A DNA stretch of 43,461 bases from positions 1 through 43,461 of the IMG/VR virus record IMGVR_UViG_3300034066_000800. One strand, written 5' to 3'. The translations under genes and the position numbers were made by a program. Under the pieces are notes generated by a model that searched no databases, was not told the origin of the DNA, and was given only the letters and a program-made list of their open reading frames with translations. Position 1 is the stretch's first letter. Each line of letters starts with the position of its first letter. Origin of the DNA: a virus. Below are positions 17,483-25,759 of the stretch, in pieces.

Positions 17483-17871
17483 CAGCCGTACTTCTTCAGG
17501 CCGTAGCCGTTGACGGAGTAGGTGGTGGTGCCGCTGGAGGCGATGGTGCCGACGAAGCGGATGTAGCGCTTCAGCTCATCGCGGTTCAGCGTGATCACCT
17601 GCTTGCTGGCAGCCTGTGCCACAGCAGTGAAGCCGCCGCCGGTGACATCAGAGAAGTCGCCGGAGGTGGTGGTGTCGCTGTGCTGGATCTTGCCGGTCAT
17701 GGTGCCGGAGCCACCGGCTGCGCCAGCGTCAAGGATGATCTGGATCTCGCCGTCGAACTCGAGCAGGTCGGCGATGTTGGTGGTGGCGCCGGTGAAGGTC
17801 GCGGTCTCTTGGCCAACGGGGTGCAGCGGGAAGTGCTGCAGCTTCTCAATCGTCTGCTGGTAGATCGCCAT
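17482..17871 (-). CDS. Head or connector protein of unknown function (129 aa)
   Basis: Beta-type sequence with a Gly/Thr-rich centre (LDAGAAGGSGTMTGKIQHSD) and a C-terminal FVGTIASSGTTTYSVNGYGL. Such jelly-roll-like small proteins next to the capsid gene can be decoration or head-completion proteins. No recognisable family motif. Its start overlaps the end of the preceding small gene by 26 bases, so it is part of the same operon. Function not assigned. Confidence 0.7.
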   Translation of the reverse strand: MAIYQQTIEKLQHFPLHPVGQETATFTGATTNIADLLEFDGEIQIILDAGAAGGSGTMTGKIQHSDTTTSGDFSDVTGGGFTAVAQAASKQVITLNRDELKRYIRFVGTIASSGTTTYSVNGYGLKKYG

Positions 17872-18064
17872 CGGTGGTCACCTTGGTGCGGGGTTTGCGT
17901 TTGGGAGCCTCCTGAGGCTCGGGTGCGGGCTCGGGCTCGGTCACCAGCTCCGCCTTCTGCACTGCCACCAGGTAGCGAATGTCAGCCGCTGAGGCCTCCA
18001 CCACATCGCCGGCCTTGACCGACTGACCACCAGCAACAGTGTCGTGCAGGATCCTGATCTTCAT
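17846..18064 (-). CDS. Small head protein with Pro/Glu/Lys-rich tail (72 aa)
   Basis: The first 40 residues (MKIRILHDTVAGGQSVKAGD, ending YLVAVQKAELV) form a small beta domain of a kind often found right after the capsid gene. The remainder is a Pro/Glu stretch followed by a short basic cluster (KRKPRTK) and an acidic end, probably disordered. It may be a minor head protein or head-tail connector. I can only support that it is coded: good start, operon position and protein-like composition. Confidence 0.65.
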   Translation of the reverse strand: MKIRILHDTVAGGQSVKAGDVVEASAADIRYLVAVQKAELVTEPEPAPEPQEAPKRKPRTKVTTDGDLPADD

Positions 18065-18106
18065 AGGTTCAAGGGGCAGCCGTTAGGCCGCCCCGCCTCC
18101 TGCAGA

Positions 18107-19930
18107 TCAGAGGGTGTTGTTGCCGCGGCAGAAGCCCTCAGGATGACGGACGGCGAAGTCCACATCCTGCAGAGCCACCACGCGCACGGTGCCGCTGGTG
18201 CTGTGGGTGTAGGGATCCACGGTGAGATCCAGACCAGACCACATCGCCATGATCAGCTGGCTCCACACGGCAAAGAAGATGTCGTTGGCAGCCACCTGGT
18301 TAGACACCACGGCGTTGTAGCCGTTGACGGTGCCGCCGGGCTCGAACACGTAGGCGCCGGTATCGGTGCCCTTGTCCTTGGTCTTCAGAGCGCCGCGCAT
18401 GGAGGCGTTCATCAGGTAGGCCATCGCGCCGATGTCGGCGTTATCGGCAGCGATCAGGCTCTCCATGTCCACCACCTCGGCGTAAGTCGGGGTGTTGGCG
18501 GCGAAGTCCTTGGTGTTGATGCCGGTGGTCAGCTTGATGCCCAGAGGCTGGTTGGAGTTGCCCAGGCCGTAGAGACCCACGCGATCGATCTCAAGTGCCA
18601 GCACGGTGGCGAGATCCTGGCGGATCATCTGCTCCACGTCGATGCTGGACTGCAGCATCAGGCGGCGGCTGTAGTCGGTGAAGGCGCCCACGGTCTTGGG
18701 GCTCAGGTTCACCTGATCGACGGTCTGGTTGCTCTCGGTGGGAGAACCGGACTCAGCCACCCAGTAGGCGGTTGCAGCGCCGGTCTGGCGGGGGATCGCC
18801 ACGTTGCCGCTGAGGCCGGTCAGCGAGGTGACGCCCAGACCAGCAAGGGCGGAGCGGTTGCGCAGCAGCTCGATGAAGGAGCCGGGGCGGAAGTCGGTGC
18901 CGACCAGATCACCAGCCGAAGCGGCAGATGCAACGGTCAGGTCGCGGCGCAGCACCTCGTTGGGCACCATGATGCCCTGCGCGGTCTTGCCAGCCTTGGC
19001 GGCAGCAGCCTCAGAGCACTCACGCTCGAAAGCGGCGGCTTCCCACAGCTTGCGGTCTTGGGGGTTGGCGAGAGCATTGATGGCGCGCTGGAAGGAGAAG
19101 CTGCGCACTTCCTTGTCGGTCATGCCGATGTCGGAGGCCTTCTCAGCCACGGGCTCAACCTTGGCGCCGATCTTCTCGAGCACAGCAGCGCGAGCCTCGT
19201 CGAGGCTGCGGCCACCCTCGATCAGCTGGCGGCCGAGATCAGCCATGCCGTGCTTTTCGGTCAGAGCAGTGATGCCGGAGATGCGGGCGCGCTCAGCTTT
19301 GGCAGCCTCAGCAGCCGCTTCAGCCCGCACCGCCGAGATGTCGGGGGTGTTTTCCATCGGAACCTCAGGTTCTGTTTCGGGGGTTGGTGATGCGGCGGAG
19401 GCCGCAGGATCGGCCTCGAGAGACCGACCCACACCCACAGTGGGGTCTGCAGGTATGCTAACCACGCTCACTTCGTAGGGAGCCCAGCTGGTAGCGACGA
19501 AATCACCGCTGCCGCGTTGCTCCATGTCGTTGATCGCGTAGCCGAAGCTTACGTTGCGCAGCACGCCGTCACGCACATCCGCGAGCACTTCCTGCGCGAA
19601 GGCGTTGCGGCTGAACTTGACCTTGGCGTAGCCGCGCTTTTTCTTGCCGTCGATCCACGCGCGCTCAACAACACCGATCACCTTGTCGGGATCGTGGTTG
19701 AACAGCAGCGGCGCAGAATCATTCAGCCGCGAAAGATCAGCGCTGCGCTCATCGTGGCTCAGCACTTCATTGCCGAAGTAGCGAGCGACAGGAAACTCGC
19801 TCGAAAAGGGGAACTCAATCGACCGCTCGTCTTCGCTGACCGTGAAGTCAGCAACTTCCGAGCGTTTCAACAGTTGCCCTTCAAGGTCACGCGATAGATC
19901 CATCGGTGGTGTCCGGGTTGTCTGTCCCAT
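18107..19930 (-). CDS. Fused prohead protease and major capsid protein, HK97-type (607 aa)
   Basis: Residues about 20-185 look like an HK97-family (S78) prohead protease: LLFNHDPDKVIGVVERAWID contains the catalytic-type His, and VRNVSFGYAI-like and YEVSVVSIPADP segments carry the expected Ser region. Residues about 200-285 form a charged Ala/Glu-rich scaffold (delta-domain) helix. From about 300 the protein is an HK97-fold capsid subunit (SFIELLRNRSALAGLGVTSL, QDLATVLALEIDRVGLYGLG). Both enzyme and shell are thus made as one chain and presumably separated by self-cleavage. Lambda and HK97 encode them separately. The start may be ATG 19930 or 19903; both overlap the portal gene. Confidence 0.88.
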   Translation of the reverse strand: MGQTTRTPPMDLSRDLEGQLLKRSEVADFTVSEDERSIEFPFSSEFPVARYFGNEVLSHDERSADLSRLNDSAPLLFNHDPDKVIGVVERAWIDGKKKRGYAKVKFSRNAFAQEVLADVRDGVLRNVSFGYAINDMEQRGSGDFVATSWAPYEVSVVSIPADPTVGVGRSLEADPAASAASPTPETEPEVPMENTPDISAVRAEAAAEAAKAERARISGITALTEKHGMADLGRQLIEGGRSLDEARAAVLEKIGAKVEPVAEKASDIGMTDKEVRSFSFQRAINALANPQDRKLWEAAAFERECSEAAAAKAGKTAQGIMVPNEVLRRDLTVASAASAGDLVGTDFRPGSFIELLRNRSALAGLGVTSLTGLSGNVAIPRQTGAATAYWVAESGSPTESNQTVDQVNLSPKTVGAFTDYSRRLMLQSSIDVEQMIRQDLATVLALEIDRVGLYGLGNSNQPLGIKLTTGINTKDFAANTPTYAEVVDMESLIAADNADIGAMAYLMNASMRGALKTKDKGTDTGAYVFEPGGTVNGYNAVVSNQVAANDIFFAVWSQLIMAMWSGLDLTVDPYTHSTSGTVRVVALQDVDFAVRHPEGFCRGNNTL

Positions 19931-21425
19931 TATCGTTCGCTACTGCTGCGTTACCGGCCGGCACCACATCGGCGCTGGGGTCGGTGTCGAACTTCAGGTC
20001 CAGCTGCTCGGCATCGTCCAGCTCCTGCCGGCGTGCGCGCATCAGCTCCTCGAGGTCGCCGCCCTGCTCCGCGACCACCTCACTCAGGGTCTTGAAGCCG
20101 TTGCGCACCGCCAGCGCGTAGGCCTCCACCTCCTTGGCAGGGTCCACCCATGCCCAGCCGCGCGGCATCCACCGCACCGCCTTGTAGCGATCGGCCTGCA
20201 GCTCGTAGTTCGGCAGCGGCAGCGCACCGCTCAGCACGGCCATGTCGAGCCAAGCATCGAACACCCGCTGGTGCAGGTTCTCGATCAGCCAGTTCTGCAG
20301 GATGCGCCAGTGGTCGCGGTCCTCCAGCAGCGAGAGCCGGCTGCTCGAGTAGTTGGTCTGGCTGAAGTCGCGGCTGATCGTCTCGTAGCTGCAGCCGACA
20401 CCGGCCGCCATTGCCCGCAGCATCGCCCGCAGGAACGGCTCGAACTGCCCATCCGGGGCATCCAGCTGCGGCACGCTCACCGACTCGCCGGGCGCCAGGT
20501 ACTTGAACACGCCGGGCTCGAAATTCGACACCCGCTCGCCGTTCATCACCTCATCGCCCTGCAGCTCGCCCTCGGGGCTGGTGATGAAGCCCATCAGCGC
20601 GGAGCTCGCGCGCGCGCGCACCACCTCGGCCTGCTCATAGCCCTGCAGGTGATGCAGCCGCTGGATCGCGCTGGCGAACCACGTCACGCCGCGAGTCTGC
20701 CCCGGCCGCTCCATCCGGTAGAGGTGGATCACCTCCTCGGCCGGCACGCGCTTGTGCCGCTGCGTCGAGATCTGCTGGTTGCTGAACTGATAGTCGCCGG
20801 GGTGATAGGCGAGGAAGTGATACGCCACCGGGCGGCCCCAGGTGTCCACCTCCACGCCCATCCTGATTTCATTGCCCTGCTGGCTGCGGCCGTTGAGCCC
20901 GTCATCCAGCAGATCAGCCTCGAGCACCTCGATCGCCAGCGGCACGCTGCTGCCGCCGAACGGCTGCTTCACCAGTCGCACGAACACCTCGCCCGACTCG
21001 GCGCAAGCCCGCACCACCAGCCGCTCGATGTCGTGGAACGTCAGCTTGCCGCCGGTGTGGCAATGCCGCGCCTTCGTCCACTGGCGCCATGCCTGCTCAA
21101 TCTGATCGTTGATGCCACCATCCAGCCGGCCGCCGCGCAGCATCCGCACCTGCGACTGGAACGGGATGCCCTGCCCCACCACGTTGCCCTCGATGGCACG
21201 CAGCGCCTGGCGCGCATAGTCGTTGTCGCGGCACAGCTGCCGTGCCCGATCGCGCAGCTTCTGCGCCGAGCCGTACACCTCGCTGTCCGCGCTGGTGTTG
21301 CCCGTCACCCAGTCAGCCGTCAGCCGCGAGAACTTCGCGCCTTCATACATCCGCCGCCGCGGTGCCTTCACCGGTTCCGGTGTGCCGCGCTGCAGCCAGC
21401 CCAGAATTGCGCTGCGGACGCCCAT
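19887..21425 (-). CDS. Portal protein, lambda B family (512 aa)
   Basis: Typical length and order (terminase, connector, portal). The sequence shows the lambda-type portal pattern: RDNDYARQALRAIEGNVVG near residue 70, GEVFVRLVK near 155, GVTWFASAIQRLHHLQGYEQ near 260, and the clip/crown region YSSSRLSLLEDRDHWRILQN near 370. The dodecameric portal forms the DNA entry and exit vertex and anchors terminase and the connector. Its stop overlaps the start of the protease-capsid fusion by 44 bases and its start touches the preceding gene at 21425. The C-terminus is acidic and probably flexible. Confidence 0.9.
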   Translation of the reverse strand: MGVRSAILGWLQRGTPEPVKAPRRRMYEGAKFSRLTADWVTGNTSADSEVYGSAQKLRDRARQLCRDNDYARQALRAIEGNVVGQGIPFQSQVRMLRGGRLDGGINDQIEQAWRQWTKARHCHTGGKLTFHDIERLVVRACAESGEVFVRLVKQPFGGSSVPLAIEVLEADLLDDGLNGRSQQGNEIRMGVEVDTWGRPVAYHFLAYHPGDYQFSNQQISTQRHKRVPAEEVIHLYRMERPGQTRGVTWFASAIQRLHHLQGYEQAEVVRARASSALMGFITSPEGELQGDEVMNGERVSNFEPGVFKYLAPGESVSVPQLDAPDGQFEPFLRAMLRAMAAGVGCSYETISRDFSQTNYSSSRLSLLEDRDHWRILQNWLIENLHQRVFDAWLDMAVLSGALPLPNYELQADRYKAVRWMPRGWAWVDPAKEVEAYALAVRNGFKTLSEVVAEQGGDLEELMRARRQELDDAEQLDLKFDTDPSADVVPAGNAAVANDNGTDNPDTTDGSIA

Positions 21426-22015
21426 CAGAACCTCACGAACAGGTTGTGTGGGCTTCCGAGCCCATTTGCGACCATTGTGGCCGCCTGTTCGCGCTTAACC
21501 TCCGCCTTCAGCTTGCTCTCCAACTGGATCAGGTCCGCCATCTCGTACTTCTTCAGGCTGCGCGTGCCGATCTTGTACTCCTGCACCACGCCGCCGGAGA
21601 CGATCGCGCGGATCGCCGCCTGCACTGCCTCGAGATCCTTCTGCGCCTGCGAACGGCCATCGAACGCGCTCGGCTGGCCGGTGTAATCCAGCCCCGGCAG
21701 CACCGTCAGCTGCCCAGCGCCGATCGTCGTCACCGCACCGCCGGTCGTCGCAGTCGCCACCGCCTGCCAGTACCACTGCCCGCTGGCAAAGCCGTCCGTG
21801 GTGGTCTTCGCGATCGTGAACGTCCACCCGCTGCCTGCCGGTGTGCCCGCCACCGTCACGCCGGCCACCGTTGCGCCCTGGTGGTTCGTGTTGGTGCGCA
21901 GGTAGTAGGTCAGCCCGTGGTTGCTGCCATCGATCGCAGCGCCGAGGTTGTCGCGTGACGCCTCATCGCGCCACGTCACCGTGTCACCGGCCCTGATTTG
22001 CGCGGGGATGTTCAC
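21425..22015 (-). CDS. Head-tail connector with W-like C-terminus (196 aa)
   Basis: Lies between terminase large subunit and portal, the place of lambda W. The C-terminal third (FDGRSQAQKDLEAVQAAIRA, then KKYEMADLIQLESKLKAEV) is the helical segment shared by W-like proteins, including the repeated pattern of 'LIQLE..L..E'. The first 130 residues are a beta-rich domain (ATVAGVTVAGTPAGSGWTFT) not present in the 68-residue lambda W, so this is a longer version or a fusion. Expected role: stabilising packaged DNA and joining head to tail. Confidence 0.75.
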   Translation of the reverse strand: MNIPAQIRAGDTVTWRDEASRDNLGAAIDGSNHGLTYYLRTNTNHQGATVAGVTVAGTPAGSGWTFTIAKTTTDGFASGQWYWQAVATATTGGAVTTIGAGQLTVLPGLDYTGQPSAFDGRSQAQKDLEAVQAAIRAIVSGGVVQEYKIGTRSLKKYEMADLIQLESKLKAEVKREQAATMVANGLGSPHNLFVRF

Positions 22016-22019
22016 GGCC

Positions 22020-23894
22020 TCACCAGCTGGTAGCGAACGAAGGCGCTTTGCCCTTGCTCGATCTTAGCTGCGGCTTGCTCGCACCATCAGCTGCCTTCTG
22101 CAGCCTTGCTTCCAGCTGATCCCAGATTGTTCTGCGGTCGTACCGCGAATAGAGCCGATTTAATCCCGCATAGGCATAGACCAGGCAATCCAATGCCTCG
22201 TTACGGGCGCTTGGTTTCTTCACCCATTCCCTCACGGGAAATCCCTTCACGTACCGCAGCGCCTGCTTCTCAGCCGTCAGCTGCTCGAAATACTCCCCAC
22301 CCGTCTGCGCGTGGAAGTGCAGGTAGCCCTCGCCCGGTTCGTTGTGCTTCAACCTGCCGAACAGCGTGGTCTTGATCGTGTCGCCACCCACCGGCCACAC
22401 CTGCGCGCCGCGCTTCAGCGTCTGCCCCTTGGCGTTGATGTCCACCTTGCCCGGCTTGCCGATCGGCGGCTTGCCCCGCTGGCTCTGACCCTTGATGGCG
22501 ATCACGCCCACACCAGCGCGCTCCCGCGCGTACTGGTACACCTCCGCCGTTGCGTGGCCGCCGGAGTCCACCGCCACCACATCCGCCCGCAGCTTGCCGC
22601 CACCGGCGTGCTCCCATTCGTGCAGCACCAGCAGGTCCAGCTGCTTCCACACCTCCGCCTGGCACGGGTCGCCCGCGATCTCTTGGTGATCGATCAGCCA
22701 GCCCTCCTCGCCGCGGCCCCAGCCCCACACGCTCACCGCCAAGCGATCACCGGCTGAGCCGCCACCGCCCTGCACGTCAACACCGATGGTCACCGCCAGC
22801 ACGCCATCCGGCAGCCTGCCGCCCGCATAGGCCTCGCATCGCTCCAGCAGCGTGCTCGCGCTCACCTTGCTGGCGAAGTCCTCCTCCCATGTCTCCGCCA
22901 GCCGGGTGTTCACGAAGCTCTTGAGCATCGGTGCGTCCGACTTCGCCCGCAGGAAGTCGTCCACCATGTCCGCCCAGCTCAGCCAACCCAGCGGGCTGTA
23001 GAGCCCCGACAGCTGGAAGCCGGCCGTCTTGCCATCGCTCGGCGCCGTCGCGCGCCACTCACCCTGCCGCAGCATCGCCGGCTTGTGGATCTCGGCGAAC
23101 CGCTCGTGGCAGTGCTCGCATTCGTAGACCGCTGTGCTCGGGTCGTTCTTCTCCCACTTCAGCTGCGGCCACTTCAGCCACTGCATCGCGCCACAGCTTG
23201 GACACGGCACGAAGAAGCGCCGCTGGTCGCTGCGCTCGTACTCCGCCTCGATCCGTGAGAAGTCCTTCACGGTCGGTGTGCTGGTCAGCAGGATCTTCCG
23301 CCGCGCGAACGTGGTTGCCCGCTTCTCCGCCAGGCTCACCGGATCGCCCTCGCCGTCCACGTCAGCCGGGAAGGCGTCGATCTCGTCCATGAAGATGTAG
23401 CGGCACGGTGTTGAGCGCAGGCCTGTCGCGCTGTTCGCACCCGTCAGCAGCATCATGCCGCCGGGAAACTCCTTCGCGAACATCGTGTTGCCCGAGTCGC
23501 GTGCCCGTGCCGGCGCGATCTTCTCCGTCAGCACCGGCGTCTCGCTGATCAACGACTCCAGCCGCTGCTTGCTCAGCCTCTTAGCCATCTCCACGGTCGG
23601 CTGCACCAGCAGCATCGGTCCCGGTGCGTGCGCGATCACATAGCCCAGCCAGTTGCTCCCGCTCTCCGTCTTCCCAGTCTGCGCTGCGAACATCATCACC
23701 ACCCGCTGCACCGTGCTGGTGGTACTCAGGCAGTCCATCGGCTCACGCAGATACGGGGTCCGGTTGGTGCGCCACGGTCCAGGCTCCGCTGAGGCCTTGC
23801 TGCTCAGCCGCCGGTGCTTGTCCGCCCACACGCTCACCGTCAGCGGCGGCTCCGGCCGCAGCCCGTCCATGAAGGCCGTGCGCCAAACGCTCAT
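22020..23894 (-). CDS. terL: Terminase large subunit, GpA family (624 aa)
   Basis: ATPase and nuclease that packages and cuts DNA. The N-terminal ATPase shows an AAQTGKTE Walker A-type loop (residues 70-77) and an IFMDEID Walker B (167-173), then STPTVKDFS (motif III region). A zinc-ribbon-like pair CPSC (231-234) and CEHC (259-262) is typical of GpA. The C-terminal RNase-H-like nuclease includes LAVTIGVDVQGG and VVAVDSGGHATAEVYQY acidic strands and the closing NEALDCLVYAYAGL. Length matches the family. It overlaps the small subunit by four bases. A GpA-type terminase implies cos-type cutting in lambda, but not in every relative. Confidence 0.95.
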   Translation of the reverse strand: MSVWRTAFMDGLRPEPPLTVSVWADKHRRLSSKASAEPGPWRTNRTPYLREPMDCLSTTSTVQRVVMMFAAQTGKTESGSNWLGYVIAHAPGPMLLVQPTVEMAKRLSKQRLESLISETPVLTEKIAPARARDSGNTMFAKEFPGGMMLLTGANSATGLRSTPCRYIFMDEIDAFPADVDGEGDPVSLAEKRATTFARRKILLTSTPTVKDFSRIEAEYERSDQRRFFVPCPSCGAMQWLKWPQLKWEKNDPSTAVYECEHCHERFAEIHKPAMLRQGEWRATAPSDGKTAGFQLSGLYSPLGWLSWADMVDDFLRAKSDAPMLKSFVNTRLAETWEEDFASKVSASTLLERCEAYAGGRLPDGVLAVTIGVDVQGGGGSAGDRLAVSVWGWGRGEEGWLIDHQEIAGDPCQAEVWKQLDLLVLHEWEHAGGGKLRADVVAVDSGGHATAEVYQYARERAGVGVIAIKGQSQRGKPPIGKPGKVDINAKGQTLKRGAQVWPVGGDTIKTTLFGRLKHNEPGEGYLHFHAQTGGEYFEQLTAEKQALRYVKGFPVREWVKKPSARNEALDCLVYAYAGLNRLYSRYDRRTIWDQLEARLQKAADGASKPQLRSSKGKAPSFATSW

Positions 23895-24424
23895 CGGTCT
23901 GCCTCCACCAGCGCCAGCAACGCATCGCGGTGCTCATCGCTCAGCAGCTGGTGGATCACCGCAGGGTCAGTCTCACCCGCCAGCTGGTGCGACAGCCGAT
24001 CGGCCAGGTTGCTCAGCGCCTCTCTCACGCTGCGTCCAATCTGAAACGCCTGCTTCTTCACCTCATCAGCCGGCACCAGCTCCTTGCGCTGCTGCGCCAC
24101 CTGCAGCTTCGCCAGCTCCGCCTGGTAGTGCTCACGCCGTGCCCGGCTTTCGTTCAGCTCGGGGATCGCATCATCCGGCAGCCGGTCGATCGCCTTGCGC
24201 AGCTCCACCGGCGTGCGCGGCTCCACCGGGCTTGGCTGGCTCACCTTCGCGTTATGGGTCGCCTTGGTGTTCCGGTTCCACAGCTCCAGCGCTAGGTCGC
24301 GGTCCAGCCAGCGCTTGCCGTCTTTCTCCACCACCGCAGCAGCAATGCGTGAGCGCACAGCTGCAGTCACAGCGGCCTTGCTGCAACCTTTCAGCGCGGC
24401 AAACTCAGAAAACGTGACCAGCAC
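23891..24424 (-). CDS. terS: Terminase small subunit, Nu1-like (177 aa)
   Basis: The N-terminus is a winged-helix/MerR-like DNA-binding element (LVTFSEFAALKGCSKAAVTA, then GKRWLDRDLALELW), the form used by Nu1-type small terminases. The middle and C-terminus are helical (LNESRARREHYQAELAKLQV) for oligomerisation and contact with the large subunit. It directly precedes and overlaps the GpA gene. The 292 bases in front of it lack a gene and carry inverted and direct repeats, fitting a packaging site that this protein would bind. Confidence 0.85.
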   Translation of the reverse strand: MLVTFSEFAALKGCSKAAVTAAVRSRIAAAVVEKDGKRWLDRDLALELWNRNTKATHNAKVSQPSPVEPRTPVELRKAIDRLPDDAIPELNESRARREHYQAELAKLQVAQQRKELVPADEVKKQAFQIGRSVREALSNLADRLSHQLAGETDPAVIHQLLSDEHRDALLALVEADR

Positions 24425-24716
24425 TCAGGTCTCGGATCTAGCGTTGAGTTAACTCAGCCTAGTTAACCCCTTAACGCACGGGGGATCTATACGCTTTGAT
24501 CTCACTCTGAGACCCATTAGGTACCGCTGAGACCTGACGCTAGCCGAAGCGCGGGGTTGCGAAATACCCCCGACCTGGCCGGTGGGGAGGACCCGACCCC
24601 CTCGGCCCAAACCCCTTGCGGCGCAAGGGATCTCAGCGATGGGGGTGCGTGACGATACAACGATGCCGTGATCTCAACATGGGTCGCAGTTGAGAACGCC
24701 TGCGCTGCAAGGGATC
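24425..24716. other. Gene-free region upstream of terminase: putative packaging (cos) region with repeats
   Basis: No credible gene. It holds a 12-bp palindrome (TGAGTTAACTCA, 24445-24456) followed by further TTAAC copies (24463-24467 and 24471-24475). AGGTCTC near 24427 is inverted as GAGACCT near 24530. A hairpin CCCTTGC/GCAAGGG lies near 24617-24633. The 16-mer GCAAGGGATCTCAGCG occurs twice (near 24627 and near 24708, the latter touching the end of the GPZ-like gene). In lambda-type genomes this spot holds cos. The assignment is by position; the cut site itself cannot be seen. Confidence 0.45.
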
Positions 24717-25445
24717 TCAGCGCCTGCCCAGCTTGCGCTGCACCTCGGCCTCGTAGGCCTTGCGCACCTCGGCTGGCCATGCCTGCCCGAAGGCCTTGGT
24801 GAGGATCTCGCGCACGGGGAACTGCGGGCGCCGCTGCTTGGGGTTGGGGTCGATGGTGAACACCCGCCGGGTGCTGCGCTCCAGCGTGGAGGTGCGGCTG
24901 ATGAAGCCCTCTTTGCGCTCGAACACGGCCTTGATCGAGCTGCCCGGCTTGACCGGGCCGACGAAGTACTGCCCACCGCCTTGGCGTGCCTGGCCGAGGA
25001 TCGTGGCGTACTTGCTCAGCGACACGTTGCCTGCTGCGTTGGTGAGGCCTGAGCCCTTGGCTGGCACCAGCACAGCGCCGGGCGCTTCACGGGCGATCTT
25101 GCTGGCTGCGAGGTCGGCGCCCTTCAGCTTCGGCGTGGTGCCCTTCACGATCGGCTGCAGGTAGCGGCCTGCCGCATTGCCGCGGCCTTGGGGGTCGGAG
25201 CGGAAGCCCACCTCGGTCTCGAGGGTGTCAGGCCGTGCGAAGCGCACGTAAGTGCCGTTGAGCGTCCAGCGGGTCGGCTGGTCGATGTAGCGAGGGGTCT
25301 GCTGCTTCAGCTCCGCCTGTGCAGCACGAGCGGTGGCTGTGAGCGCCCTGGAGGTGGCAAAGCGCAGGTTCTGGTCCGTGAGCAGCGCCACGCGGCTCGA
25401 GAGCCGTTGCAGGTCGCTCTGGAGGTCGATGCGCACGGTTGCCAT
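24717..25445 (-). CDS. Minor tail protein Z (GPZ)-like protein (242 aa)
   Basis: The N-terminal half matches the GPZ-type pattern: LRFATSRALTATARAAQAEL, then PRYIDQPTRWTLNGTYVRFA, a helical segment followed by the PTxWTxN turn. The remainder is basic (PNPKQRRPQFPVREIL, ending QRKLGRR). Such proteins are required for correct tail length or tail joining in lambda. Unusually it lies upstream of terminase rather than between connector and tube genes. The following 292 bases separate it from the terminase genes. Family recognised by motif; role in this phage inferred. Confidence 0.7.
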   Translation of the reverse strand: MATVRIDLQSDLQRLSSRVALLTDQNLRFATSRALTATARAAQAELKQQTPRYIDQPTRWTLNGTYVRFARPDTLETEVGFRSDPQGRGNAAGRYLQPIVKGTTPKLKGADLAASKIAREAPGAVLVPAKGSGLTNAAGNVSLSKYATILGQARQGGGQYFVGPVKPGSSIKAVFERKEGFISRTSTLERSTRRVFTIDPNPKQRRPQFPVREILTKAFGQAWPAEVRKAYEAEVQRKLGRR

Positions 25446-25495
25446 GGATCAAGGGTAGGGGCGGCGGCCCGCCCCATCCAGCGAGAAGGGGTGAG

Positions 25496-25717
25496 CTAGC
25501 GGGAGGCCTGCCACTCCGCAGCCGCCGCATCCAGTGCCGCATGAGCCTCGCTGCAGGCGCTGAGGCAGTCCATCTGGAATCGGACGTGATGCGGGTCTTT
25601 CAGGTCGGGATCTTCGTCGCGCCATTTGCAGGCGGTGATGAAGTCCTGCGCGAGGTCACCGACGGGATCGTTGCGATCCCGCTGCGCCTTGAGCCATGAG
25701 CCGAAGGATTGAGCCAT
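25496..25717 (-). CDS. YozE/SAM-like fold small protein (73 aa)
   Basis: The segment SFGSWLKAQRDRNDPVGDLA near the N-terminus is the signature of the YozE SAM-like family (a short helical bundle with F.xWLxxQ..RxDPIGDLA), found in Firmicutes, phages and plasmids with unknown function. The C-terminal helix is Ala-rich (HAALDAAAAEWQAS). It starts at ATG 25717 and is the first gene after the repeat-rich region near the primase gene. Probably an early protein; no activity can be assigned. Confidence 0.65.
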   Translation of the reverse strand: MAQSFGSWLKAQRDRNDPVGDLAQDFITACKWRDEDPDLKDPHHVRFQMDCLSACSEAHAALDAAAAEWQASR

Positions 25718-25759
25718 GAGTCGATCCGGTAGTGGCGGACGAAAGCAAATCTAGGGGGT

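Noticed and set aside
24517-24780. 87-aa ORF in the region before terminase
   Set aside because: Low-complexity Arg/Ala-rich product with no ribosome site, overlapping repeats and the end of the GPZ-like gene.
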